Positions 5,427 to 11,917 of a stretch of 11,917 nucleotides of DNA are shown here, piece by piece. The number at the start of each line of letters is the position of its first letter. Within the stretch, counting starts at the first letter, position 1. Position numbers and translations under genes: made by a program. The stretch covers positions 1 to 11,917 of the forward strand of contig JAUSJS010000316.1 of the NCBI GenBank assembly GCA_030647575.1, written 5' to 3'. A model generated the notes under the pieces. It had not been told where the DNA came from and searched no databases. It saw nothing but the letters and a program-made list of their open reading frames with translations. Source of the stretch: Candidatus Limnocylindrales bacterium. Its GTDB lineage: Bacteria > Chloroflexota > Limnocylindria > Limnocylindrales > CSP1-4.

Positions 5427-6775
5427 CCGCGGGCCCCAGGACCCTCGAGCGCTCGGCCGCGGACCCAGGCGGCGCGGACCATGTCCGGGTGCGCCCGGAA
5501 CATGAGCCGGCTCATGAGATCCTCCGGATCGTCGTCGATGCTCCCTGGCACCGACGCGACGAACGCCGGATCGACCGCGATCAGGTCGGCCTCCTTGCCG
5601 GGCTCGAGCGATCCGACGAGATCGTCGATCCCGAGCGCCTGCGCACCACCGAGCGTCCCAAGGCGTAACCAGTCGAACGGCCCGAGCGCCGGGCCGCTCG
5701 CGAGCCCTGCCACGCGCATCGCGTTCTGGGCGTAGAACCCGACCCGCATCGCGGTGAAGATGGAGAGTTCCGGCCCACCCGCAACGTCCGACCCGAGCCC
5801 CACCGACAGCCCCGCCTCGAGGTAGCGCGCGAGCGGCATGACGCCCGACGCGAGGAACAGGTTGGAGACCGGGCAATGGGCGACATGCGACCCCGTGGCG
5901 ACCAGCCGGCCAAGCTCGCGGTCAGAGAGATGGACTGCGTGGGCCAGGATGGTCCGCACACCGAGCCCCCCGGCTCGCTCGTAGACGTCGACGTAGTCGA
6001 GCGCGTCGGGGAAGAGCCGCGCGACCTCGGCGATCTCGCCGCGGTCCTCGGACAGATGGGTCTGCCAGTAGGCGCCGGTCGAGTCGGCGAGCGCCGCCGA
6101 TTCCCGCAACATCTCGGCCGTGCACGACACCGCGAAGCGAGGCGTCACCGCGTAGCGCAGCCGGCCGCCGTCGCGACCATGCCAGCGCGCGATCAGGTCC
6201 GAGGATTCGCGCAGCGAGCGCTCGAGGATCGTGGCCGGCTCGATCGTTGGGTCGTAGGTCAGCCGATCCATCATGACCTTGCCGATCACCGCCCGGATGC
6301 CGTGCGCCGCGGCGGCCTGGAAGGCGGCGTCCAGGCTCGCTTCGTAGACCGCGCCGTGGACGACCGCGGTCGTGGTCCCCGCGGCGGCGAAAGCGCGCCA
6401 GGCGATCGGGGCGAGGCGCTCGGCGGCAGCCTCGTCGAAGCCGCGCTCGAGCGGAAAGATGTAGCGATCTAGCCAGGTCAGCACGTCCAACCCGGCGCCC
6501 AGACCCGCGTTCGGGAGCTGCGGCAGGTGGGCGTGCAGGTCGATCAGTCCCGGCAGCACGACCCACGGCCGCAGATCCAGGGCGGTGGCGGCCTCAGCCG
6601 GGCGATCGCCGGCCGCGCCGACGAACGTGAGGCGCCCGGCCGCGTCGACGAGAAGCAGGCCGTCGGGTTCGTGGTAGGTCCCGCCGGCCGCCAGCGGCGT
6701 CAGCACGCGCGCGCGCAGCGCAAACGGGGGCCGGAGGGACGGAAGTTCCGGGGTCACGAGGGCCGATGCTAGCAC
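5423..6775 (-). CDS. guaD: Guanine deaminase
   Basis: A 450-residue zinc amidohydrolase that converts guanine to xanthine and ammonia in the cytoplasm, the entry of guanine into purine catabolism. Motifs in order: PGLIDLHAHLPQ (75-86; zinc ligands H81 and H83), WLDRYIFPLE with GTTTAVV, GKVMMDR (165-171), YAVTPRFA (208-215), QTHLSED (238-244; H240 and E243), ILAHAVHL (276-283; H279), HCPVSNLFLASG (300-311) and GLGSDVAGG (326-334; D330). The GKVMMDR, TPRFA and SNLFLASG blocks are what separate guanine deaminases from other TRZ/ATZ chlorohydrolase-like proteins. Length and ligand spacing are normal for the family. GTG 6775 is taken as start, GTG 6757 is possible, and neither has a clear Shine-Dalgarno. 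It supplies xanthine for the molybdenum hydroxylase encoded at the left of the window. Confidence 0.9.
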   Translation of the reverse strand: MLASALVTPELPSLRPPFALRARVLTPLAAGGTYHEPDGLLLVDAAGRLTFVGAAGDRPAEAATALDLRPWVVLPGLIDLHAHLPQLPNAGLGAGLDVLTWLDRYIFPLERGFDEAAAERLAPIAWRAFAAAGTTTAVVHGAVYEASLDAAFQAAAAHGIRAVIGKVMMDRLTYDPTIEPATILERSLRESSDLIARWHGRDGGRLRYAVTPRFAVSCTAEMLRESAALADSTGAYWQTHLSEDRGEIAEVARLFPDALDYVDVYERAGGLGVRTILAHAVHLSDRELGRLVATGSHVAHCPVSNLFLASGVMPLARYLEAGLSVGLGSDVAGGPELSIFTAMRVGFYAQNAMRVAGLASGPALGPFDWLRLGTLGGAQALGIDDLVGSLEPGKEADLIAVDPAFVASVPGSIDDDPEDLMSRLMFRAHPDMVRAAWVRGRALEGPGARG

Positions 6776-6934
6776 GGGCCCGATGGCCCGCGGCCCTCGC
6801 TCAGTCTGCTACGGCCGCGCCGCTGAGGCGTTCGAGCCGAAGGCGAGGGCGAGCACGAGAGCGAGCGCACCTCGAGGTGCGTGAGCGAACGCGCGCAGCG
6901 AGCAACGCGCGGATCGAGCGCCCCAGCGGTGCGG
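6776..6934. repeat. Spacer upstream of guaD with a 16-bp perfect palindrome and GC-rich repeats
   Basis: CGCACCTCGAGGTGCG at 6866-6881 is a perfect palindrome able to form a 6-bp stem with a TCGA loop. Beside it are CGCGCG arms separated by ten bases (about 6891-6912) and several GAGCG/GCGAG iterations from 6841. The structure lies just beyond the stop of the CxCGW gene and before guaD. It could attenuate read-through or be a REP-like element. There is no U-run, so it is not a standard intrinsic terminator. No riboswitch-like purine aptamer was recognised. Confidence 0.5.
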
Positions 6935-7123
6935 CTATCGCTTCTTGCCGCGGACCTCGAACAAGTGGGCCGTCCACTCGGAACCGCCGCGGTCGAGCGT
7001 CGCCGAACTGCCATGCCAGCCGCAGGTGCAGGTGATCGTCTGAGCCTGATGTTTGTACTCGTCGATCACGTGCTTGAACGGCTCGACCGTCGTCGTGGGC
7101 TTGACCGGAGGGCGACTGTTCAC
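6935..7123 (-). CDS. Small CxCGW-motif protein of unknown function
   Basis: A 62-residue protein starting at GTG 7123, supported by AGGAG (7129-7133) five bases upstream. A basic, proline-rich N-terminus precedes an amphipathic stretch (EPFKHVIDEYKHQAQ, about 14-28), then TCTCGWHGSS (31-40) and a C-terminal SEWTAHLFEVRGKKR. C32, C34, H37 and H53 could bind zinc as a minimal knuckle, but that is inference. There is no signal peptide or membrane segment, so it is probably cytoplasmic. Similar small CxCGW...W..HL proteins seem familiar from high-GC bacteria, but I cannot name a function. It lies 90 bp after the oxidoreductase and 159 bp before guaD, in the same direction, so it may be in the same transcript or have its own promoter. 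Confidence 0.75.
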   Translation of the reverse strand: MNSRPPVKPTTTVEPFKHVIDEYKHQAQTITCTCGWHGSSATLDRGGSEWTAHLFEVRGKKR

Positions 7124-7179
7124 GGGGACTCCTGCAAGACTCGGGAACACAGCTCGCAGATGCGGGCGGGGGACGCGCA

Positions 7180-7185
7180 ATGATA
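7180..7185 (-). promoter_or_regulatory. Possible -10 element (TATCAT) for the CxCGW gene
   Basis: TATCAT on the minus strand matches five of six bases of the TATAAT consensus, in the spacer 57 bases before the GTG at 7123. No matching -35 box is evident at 16-18 bases. It is AT-richer than its surroundings, which gives it some weight. Confidence 0.25.
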
Positions 7186-7213
7186 CTCGATTCAGGCGAT
7201 TCCCGTTGGCCGG

Positions 7214-8722
7214 TTACTCCGGGCCAAGGTGATAACCAAGCCGCCTCGGAAGGCGACTGAGCTGCCGAAGCAACGAGGACGGCCGCTCCCCGCGCTCCTC
7301 GGCGAGCTCCGTGCGCACGATCGCCTCGCGCACGACGCGGGCCCCCAGGTAGCGCAGCGGCTCGGGCGGGAACGCGCGCGGAACGACCCCGACCAGCGGC
7401 AGGGCCAGGGCCGGGTCGTCGGCCCGCTCCAGCGCGAGTGCCGCCAGGATCCGGCCGCCCAGGACTGACGGCGCGACTCCGTTCCCGGAGTAGCCGTGGC
7501 CGTAGTGGATCGGGCGTCCCGGAAGGCTCGCGAACACCGGCAGGTGGTCCGACGTGATGTCGATCGGTCCGCCCCACGCGTCCTCGATCCTGACGTCTCG
7601 CAGCGATGGGAAAAGCCGCCGCAGGCCGGCGGCCGCTCGCTCCACCGAGAAAAGGTCGTCCGTGAAGCCCGGTCCGATCTTGCCTCCGAACCCGGCGCGG
7701 CCGCCGCCACCGCCGAGCGCGATCCGACCGTCGGGTGTCGTGCGCAGATAGTGCAGGGTGAACCGCCCGTCGGCGACGCCCTCCCCGCCGGTCCAGCCGA
7801 GCTCCTCGAGCCGATCCGGAATCGGCTCGGTCAGGACGATGTAGCTCGACCAGGTCACGAGCCGGCGGCCGAACGACGGCCATGCCGCCGCCCATGCACT
7901 GAGCCCGACGACGGCCGACCGGGCGATGACCTCGCCGCCACCCAGCGCGGAGCTGGTTCGGACTCGCACCGGCCGCCCGGCCCGTCCGGCAGGCGCTCGA
8001 CGTCCGGCCGCCCCGACCGCCCCGAGCAGGCCGGGCCGCTCCCCGTCGAGCTCCACGGCCGTCGTGCCCTCGTGGATCGTCACCCCGCGTTCGAGCAGGA
8101 CTCGCCGTAGGCCGCGCGCGAGGATGGCGGGCTGGACGGTGGCGGCGCCACGCATGAAGATGCCGCCGCGGAAGACCGGCGAGGCCACCCGGGCACGAAC
8201 CTCCTTGGGCGACATCGCGACGAACTCGTCCGCCACCCCGAGGGCCCGGCAGGCGTCCACGGCCGCCTCCCCGAGGCCATCCTGCGCCGGCGCGGCGCTG
8301 ACCGAGAGCGAGCCGGCCTTCGTGTACCAGGCGTCGACGCCATGCGCGTCGCACCACGTGCCAACCTTGTCCACCGTGCCGTCGATCGCCCGGGCGATCG
8401 CCAAGGCCCCGTCGCTGCCGTGCCGCTCGACGAGGGTCGGCAGCTCGTCCCACCAGCCGGTCACGAACCCGCCGTTCCGCCCGGACGGCCCGCCCCCGCA
8501 GATGTCCGCCTCGAGCACGACGATCCGGACGCCCGGCGCGAGCTCGGTCAGCCGCCAGGCGGTCCACAGCCCGGTGTACCCACCGCCGATGACCACGACG
8601 TCGGCGGTGATGCTCCCGCTGAGCGGCGGGGTCGCGGCCGCCAGGTCACCGGACTCGCTAGCCAGCGCCTCTCGCAACCACCACGACCGGCGCGCGCCAC
8701 TCGGGCGCAGGGCACCGAGCAC
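7214..8722 (-). CDS. FAD-dependent oxidoreductase, DAO (glycine/D-amino-acid oxidase) family
   Basis: About 502 residues. DAO-family flavoenzymes oxidise amines or amino acids to imines with release of reduced FAD. The Rossmann dinucleotide site is ADVVVIGGGYTGLWTAWRL (40-58, GxGxxG), followed by VVLEADICGGGPSGRNGG (68-85; E71 should bind the ribose of FAD). The C-terminal FAD-contact region is GGPIDITSDHLPVF (384-397) with HGYSGNGV (409-416). The pattern recalls gamma-glutamylputrescine oxidase-like members, but the substrate is unknown. A Gly/Arg/Ala-rich segment (about 228-262) looks like an insertion in the substrate-domain loop. GTG 8722 lies two bases after the stop of the binding-protein gene and is chosen because SWWLREAL, a family N-terminal motif, follows directly; there is no clear Shine-Dalgarno, so coupling to the upstream gene is likely. 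The genetic link suggests it acts on what the transporter brings in. Confidence 0.85.
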   Translation of the reverse strand: MLGALRPSGARRSWWLREALASESGDLAAATPPLSGSITADVVVIGGGYTGLWTAWRLTELAPGVRIVVLEADICGGGPSGRNGGFVTGWWDELPTLVERHGSDGALAIARAIDGTVDKVGTWCDAHGVDAWYTKAGSLSVSAAPAQDGLGEAAVDACRALGVADEFVAMSPKEVRARVASPVFRGGIFMRGAATVQPAILARGLRRVLLERGVTIHEGTTAVELDGERPGLLGAVGAAGRRAPAGRAGRPVRVRTSSALGGGEVIARSAVVGLSAWAAAWPSFGRRLVTWSSYIVLTEPIPDRLEELGWTGGEGVADGRFTLHYLRTTPDGRIALGGGGGRAGFGGKIGPGFTDDLFSVERAAAGLRRLFPSLRDVRIEDAWGGPIDITSDHLPVFASLPGRPIHYGHGYSGNGVAPSVLGGRILAALALERADDPALALPLVGVVPRAFPPEPLRYLGARVVREAIVRTELAEERGERPSSLLRQLSRLPRRLGYHLGPE

Positions 8723-8724
8723 CG

Positions 8725-9804
8725 CTAGTACCCGCTGCGGGAGAATCCGTCGCCCACCAGGTCGTCCACCGTCACCGGGTTGGGGACCAGGCCGAGCGTC
8801 GTCAGGTACTCGATCGACGCCGCCCATCCATCGCGATCGATGGCACCGAGCCCGCCCGACGCCTGGATTGGCCCGCTCCACGATTCGATCGTGGCCTCCA
8901 GGATCGCGAGCTGGGCGTCCCGCGCCGAGGCGAGCTCCGGCACGGCGGCGATCGCCGCGTCGAGCCCGACCTCGGGGTTCGTCGCGATCTCGTCCATCGC
9001 CCGCAGGGTCGTGGTGACGAACGCGGCGATCGCGTCGCCCTTCGACTCGAGCGTGCTCACGCCGGCAATCAGGCCCGGGCCGGGCAGCGGCGTGATGCCG
9101 TCGATCCGGAGGATCACGGCTTTGTCGCCATCGAGCTCGAGCTGGACCGGCTCGTTGTTGGCGAATCCGGTCGCCGCGTCGACGGCGCCCTGGGCGACGG
9201 CGGCTCGCTGGGTGAAGTCCGGGTACTCGACGATCTCGACGTCCTCGGTGGTCAGGCCGGCCGAGGCGAGCAGCGCCTGGAGCATGATCCAGCCGGACCC
9301 GTAGCGGCCCGGCGTGCCGACCTTCCGGCCCCTCAGATCGGCCGCCGTGGTGATCCCGGACGAGGCCTTGGCGAAGACGATGTTCGGGAACTGGCCGTAA
9401 ATCGTGGCCACGTAGCGGATCGGAATGCCCTGGCTGACGGCCGGGATGACGCTCGTGCCGTCGCCGATGCCGATGTCGATGGCACCCTGGCCCACGAGGG
9501 TGATCAGGTCAGGATCGATCTTGTTCTGGAATTCGACCTCGAGGCCGGCCTCCGCGTACCAGCCTTCCTGCTGGGCGAGATAGAACGGAGCGAACTGGAC
9601 GCTCGGGATATAGCCGAGACCCACGGTCAGCTTGAAAGGTTCGCCCGCCGGATCCGGCACCGCAGAAGCCGAGGCCAACGCGGAGGCCGTCGGCTGGGCC
9701 GACGCTTCGGATGACGCTGGAGCAGTGCCGGCGCCGGTGCACGCGGCGACCAGCAGTGCGGCAACGAGACTGGTGAGTGCGGGGCGGGAATGCGATGGCG
9801 ACAC
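8725..9804 (-). CDS. ABC transporter substrate-binding lipoprotein, NMT1/THI5-like family
   Basis: A 359-residue extracytoplasmic solute receptor. A type II signal peptide (SRPALTSLVAALLVAAC) ends in the lipobox LVAAC with lipidated C22, followed by an Ala/Ser/Pro-rich linker (24-52) and the binding domain: KLTVGLGYIPSVQFAPFYLA (58-77), EGWYAEAGLEVEF, GQGAIDIGIGDGTSVI, LRGRKVGTPGRYGSG (157-171). The family takes up hydroxymethylpyrimidine, riboflavin, sulfonates, nitrate and other small solutes; the FANNEPVQLE segment and overall style resemble pyrimidine/riboflavin-type members. GTG 9804 is chosen because GGAGG sits five bases upstream and leaves a normal short signal peptide. GTG 9834, overlapping the permease stop as GTGA, is the alternative. 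The ligand is unknown; a purine or related base would fit guaD and xanthine dehydrogenase nearby, whereas an amine would fit the oxidoreductase that follows. Confidence 0.9.
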   Translation of the reverse strand: MSPSHSRPALTSLVAALLVAACTGAGTAPASSEASAQPTASALASASAVPDPAGEPFKLTVGLGYIPSVQFAPFYLAQQEGWYAEAGLEVEFQNKIDPDLITLVGQGAIDIGIGDGTSVIPAVSQGIPIRYVATIYGQFPNIVFAKASSGITTAADLRGRKVGTPGRYGSGWIMLQALLASAGLTTEDVEIVEYPDFTQRAAVAQGAVDAATGFANNEPVQLELDGDKAVILRIDGITPLPGPGLIAGVSTLESKGDAIAAFVTTTLRAMDEIATNPEVGLDAAIAAVPELASARDAQLAILEATIESWSGPIQASGGLGAIDRDGWAASIEYLTTLGLVPNPVTVDDLVGDGFSRSGY

Positions 9805-9809
9805 GAGGA

Positions 9810-9814
9810 CCTCC
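9810..9814 (-). promoter_or_regulatory. Shine-Dalgarno GGAGG deciding the binding-protein start
   Basis: GGAGG on the minus strand is five bases before GTG 9804. It favours this start over the in-frame GTG at 9834, which would overlap the permease stop but add ten residues ahead of the signal peptide. A separate strong site is sensible because binding proteins are needed in excess over the membrane components. Confidence 0.65.
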
Positions 9815-9830
9815 GACTGGACGAGCTGGC

Positions 9831-10580
9831 TCACCGAACGCCGACGAACCGACGCTCGATGGCCACGACGACGAGATAGAGCGCGATCCCGACCAGGGCG
9901 ATCGTCAGGAGCGTCGCAAACATGAGCGGGGTATCGAACAGCGAGCCGCGGGCCAGGTTGATCAGGACGCCGAGGCCTCGATCGGCGCCGGCCCATTCGC
10001 CCACGATGGCGCCGACGACCGCGAGGGTGACCCCGACGCGCATCCCGCCCAGGATGTTCGGCAGCGCCGCCGGGATCTCGAGCGTGGTCAGGATCTGTCG
10101 GCGCGTCGCGCGGAGGCTGCGCCCCAGCTCGAGCAGACGCGCATCGACCGAGCGGATGCCGACCATCGTGGCGACCGCCACCGGGAAGAAGACGATCAGG
10201 GCGCAGATCACGACCTTGCCGAGGAGCCCGGAGCCGAACCACAGGGCGAAGAGCGGCGCCAGGGCCAGGATCGGGGTCGCCTGGGCGGCCACGAGGTACG
10301 GCGACAGCAGCCGTTCGACGACCGCGCTGCGCGCCAGGGCGTAGCCGACGACGAGGGCGAGCCCGGCCCCGACCGCGAAGCCGAGCGCCACCTCGACCAG
10401 CGTCGTGGCCAGGTGCGGCGCAATCGTGCCGTCGGTCCAGGCGCCGACGAAGCGGCTGGCGACCGTCTCGGGCGGCGGCAGGATGAACGGCCGCAACCCG
10501 GTCACGACGACGATCCCCTTCCAGGCGAGCAGGAAGACGGCGAAGACCGCACCAACCGAGAGCCATGCGCCGCGGCTCAC
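9831..10580 (-). CDS. ABC transporter permease (BPD_transp_1; SsuC/TauC/ThiX-like)
   Basis: A 249-residue inner-membrane permease with about six hydrophobic segments (roughly 7-27, 58-84, 94-115, 122-143, 182-198, 216-242). The cytoplasmic EAA-type loop, which docks on the ATPase, is seen as ELGRSLRATRRQILTTLEIP continuing into AALPNILGGMRVGV (about 151-184). PFILPPPETV near the N-terminus is characteristic of permeases of the nitrate/sulfonate/pyrimidine group. The start is GTG 10580, overlapping the ATPase stop as GTGA, with GGAG eight bases upstream; the open frame extends further upstream only as Arg/Gly-rich shadow of the ATPase gene. It forms the channel of the importer with the ATPase before it and the lipoprotein after it. 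Confidence 0.92.
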   Translation of the reverse strand: MSRGAWLSVGAVFAVFLLAWKGIVVVTGLRPFILPPPETVASRFVGAWTDGTIAPHLATTLVEVALGFAVGAGLALVVGYALARSAVVERLLSPYLVAAQATPILALAPLFALWFGSGLLGKVVICALIVFFPVAVATMVGIRSVDARLLELGRSLRATRRQILTTLEIPAALPNILGGMRVGVTLAVVGAIVGEWAGADRGLGVLINLARGSLFDTPLMFATLLTIALVGIALYLVVVAIERRFVGVR

Positions 10581-11449
10581 GAGGCGAACTCCGCGGGTGG
10601 CCGCTCTATCGGCTGATGGACCCGCCCGCCGGGCTCCGCCTCGCCGCCGGCGTCCGGATCGCCCAGGTGGGCCCGGATCTCGCGTGAGGTCCGCGACACC
10701 ATCGCCTGGTCGAGGTCGGCGATCGTCCGCGGCCTGGGCAGGTCGACCGCGATGTCGGCCACAACGCGGCCCGGACGCGGCGAAAGGACCACGACCCGGT
10801 CGGCGACCAGGATCGCCTCGGGAATGCTGTGGGTGACCATCACGATCGTCGTTGCGGCCCGTTCCCAAAGGCGGAGCAGCTCCAGGTCGAACCGCTCGCG
10901 GGTCAGGGCATCGAGCGCGCTGAACGGCTCATCCAGGAGCAGGACCTGTGGCTCCATCGCCAGCGCGCGCGCCAGGGCGACCCGCTGGCGGGTGCCGCCC
11001 GACAGCTCGGACGGCCGGGACGCCGTCACGGCCGGGTCCAGTCCGACCAGGCCGGCCAGGGCCGCCAGCCGCTCGACTCGCCGCGCCGTCGGCCAGCCGG
11101 CCAGCTCGAGCGGGTAGGTGATGTTGTCGGCGGCCGAACGCCAGGGGAGGAGCCGCGGCTCCTGGAAGACGAGCCCGATCCGCGGGTCCGGACCGGCGAT
11201 CGGTGTGCCATCGAGCATGGCCTCGCCAGCCGCCGGAGCGAGGAGGCCGGCAATGACTCGCAGGAGCGTCGACTTGCCACAGCCATTCGGGCCGATCAAC
11301 GCGACGATCCCGCCGCCCCCGATCTCGAGGTCGACGCCGTCCAGGACGGGCAGCCGAGCGCCGGAGCGGGTCGAGAAGGCGAAGTCGAGACCGCGCAACC
11401 GGACGGCGCCGAGCGCGCGTGTGCGCGCCTGAGCGACGGCGACGGTCAT
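10577..11449 (-). CDS. ABC transporter ATP-binding protein (SsuB/TauB-like)
   Basis: A 290-residue ATPase that powers the importer on the cytoplasmic face. It shows Walker A GPNGCGKST (53-61), the Q-loop FQEPRLLPW (95-103), signature LSGGTRQR (149-156), Walker B VLLLDE (169-174) with the D-loop FSALD, and the switch histidine H207 in VTHSIPEA. The Q-loop and THSIPEA sequence are typical of the nitrate/sulfonate/taurine subclass that pairs with NMT1-like receptors. The signature is LSGGT rather than the usual LSGGQ/M, a tolerated variation. The last 35 residues or so are Pro/Glu/Gly-rich and lie outside the conserved core. ATG 11449 overlaps the kinase stop as ATGA, with AAGGGA about seven bases upstream, and the stop overlaps the permease start, so all three are translationally coupled. 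Confidence 0.94.
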   Translation of the reverse strand: MTVAVAQARTRALGAVRLRGLDFAFSTRSGARLPVLDGVDLEIGGGGIVALIGPNGCGKSTLLRVIAGLLAPAAGEAMLDGTPIAGPDPRIGLVFQEPRLLPWRSAADNITYPLELAGWPTARRVERLAALAGLVGLDPAVTASRPSELSGGTRQRVALARALAMEPQVLLLDEPFSALDALTRERFDLELLRLWERAATTIVMVTHSIPEAILVADRVVVLSPRPGRVVADIAVDLPRPRTIADLDQAMVSRTSREIRAHLGDPDAGGEAEPGGRVHQPIERPPAEFAS

Positions 11450-11917
11450 GCCCGGATCCCTTCGAGCGGTCGGAGGATGGGTGCGGTCGCCGGGTAGAGC
11501 GCCTGGTACGCCTCGTACAGCCGGTCGTAGATGGGCGCCAGCTCGCGGCGGGGTTCGATCCGCGACTCGATCCGGGTCATCGCCCGAATCGCCGTCGGGA
11601 GATCACGGTGGGCGCCGATTCCAACCGCACCGAGGATCGCCGAGCCGAGGACCGCCGTCTCGAGGACGGCCGGCACGGCCACCTCGAAGCCGGTCACGTC
11701 GGCCTTCACCCGGTTCCAGAAGTCGCTCCGGGCCGGGCCGCCGCAGACTCGCATCTCGGTGACCCGGACGCCCGCCACCAGCATCGGCGCGGCGACGTGG
11801 CGGATCGCCAGCGCCGATGCCTCGACGATCGCCCGGGCGACGTGGCCGCGCCCATGACCCAGGGTCAACCCGGCGAGCACCCCGCGGGCCTCGGGATCCC
11901 AGATCGGCGAGCGCTCG
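11446..11917 (-). CDS. FGGY-family carbohydrate kinase, C-terminal part (runs off the window)
   Basis: The last 156 residues of an FGGY kinase, the family of xylulokinase, glycerol kinase and relatives, which phosphorylate sugars or polyols with ATP in the cytoplasm. The visible part starts ERSPIWDPEARGVLAGLTLG at the right edge, an FGGY C-domain block, continues through GHVARAIVEASALAIRHV, has the ATP-site motif MRVCGGPARSDFWNRVKADV, and ends ETAVLGSAILGAVGIGAH plus the usual helical tail. The frame is open to the edge, so the N-terminal sugar-binding domain lies outside and the substrate cannot be judged; xylulose-like kinases look nearest. The stop overlaps the ABC ATPase start by 4 bp. 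Its coupling to an NMT1-type importer rather than a sugar importer is unusual and may simply reflect operon shuffling. Confidence 0.9.
   Translation of the reverse strand, partial: ERSPIWDPEARGVLAGLTLGHGRGHVARAIVEASALAIRHVAAPMLVAGVRVTEMRVCGGPARSDFWNRVKADVTGFEVAVPAVLETAVLGSAILGAVGIGAHRDLPTAIRAMTRIESRIEPRRELAPIYDRLYEAYQALYPATAPILRPLEGIRA

Noticed and set aside
5220..5735. A plus-strand frame of 171 codons after the regulator.
   Set aside because: Most of it is antisense to guanine deaminase, and the part outside shows no recognisable protein.
6776..6934. A purine riboswitch or intrinsic terminator upstream of guaD.
   Set aside because: No purine-aptamer core was recognised, and the palindrome lacks a following U-run.
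6801..8567. A 588-codon minus-strand frame across the CxCGW gene and the oxidoreductase.
   Set aside because: It is out of frame with both, Arg/Gly-rich and without motifs; the two real genes explain the region.
1..11917. CRISPR array, transposase, integrase, tRNA or rRNA.
   Set aside because: No regularly spaced repeat family, recombinase motif or structural RNA was seen on either strand.

Overview
The window is GC-rich DNA with strong G/C preference at third codon positions, frequent GTG starts and four-base ATGA/GTGA gene overlaps. It looks like an uncultured Chloroflexota-type or actinobacterium-like soil/freshwater lineage. That is an inference from composition and from the style of the proteins (the XRE regulator family and the GGGPSGRNGG-type amine oxidase especially); no rRNA or marker gene is present to confirm it.

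All recognisable genes but one lie on the minus strand, so the window is best read right to left. (1) 11917-7214 is a tight operon: the C-terminal part of an FGGY-family sugar kinase, then an ABC importer (ATPase, permease, NMT1/THI5-like lipoprotein binding protein), then an FAD-dependent DAO-family oxidoreductase. Junctions are 4-bp overlaps or short gaps. (2) 7123-6935 is a 62-residue protein with a CxCGW motif. (3) 6775-5423 is a convincing guanine deaminase (guaD). (4) 5422-4289 is a small regulatory island holding the only plus-strand gene, an XRE-type helix-turn-helix regulator interrupted by an in-frame amber codon. A partly conserved 35-bp sequence is repeated on either side of it. 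(5) 4288-2666 is an N-acyl-D-amino-acid deacylase-type amidohydrolase. (6) 2554-1 holds the molybdopterin subunit of a xanthine dehydrogenase-family enzyme and, overlapping it by 4 bp, the start of its 2Fe-2S subunit.

The most economical reading is a purine-catabolism and nitrogen-scavenging locus. Guanine deaminase makes xanthine, the molybdenum hydroxylase would oxidise it to urate, and the neighbouring importer, FAD oxidoreductase and D-aminoacylase-like hydrolase would bring in and process nitrogenous substrates. The substrates of the importer, kinase, oxidoreductase and deacylase cannot be read from sequence alone. No mobile element, CRISPR array, tRNA or rRNA was seen. The main points for a second look are the amber-interrupted regulator, the paired repeat flanking it, the orphan CxCGW protein, and short direct repeats that duplicate the stop-codon neighbourhood of two genes.
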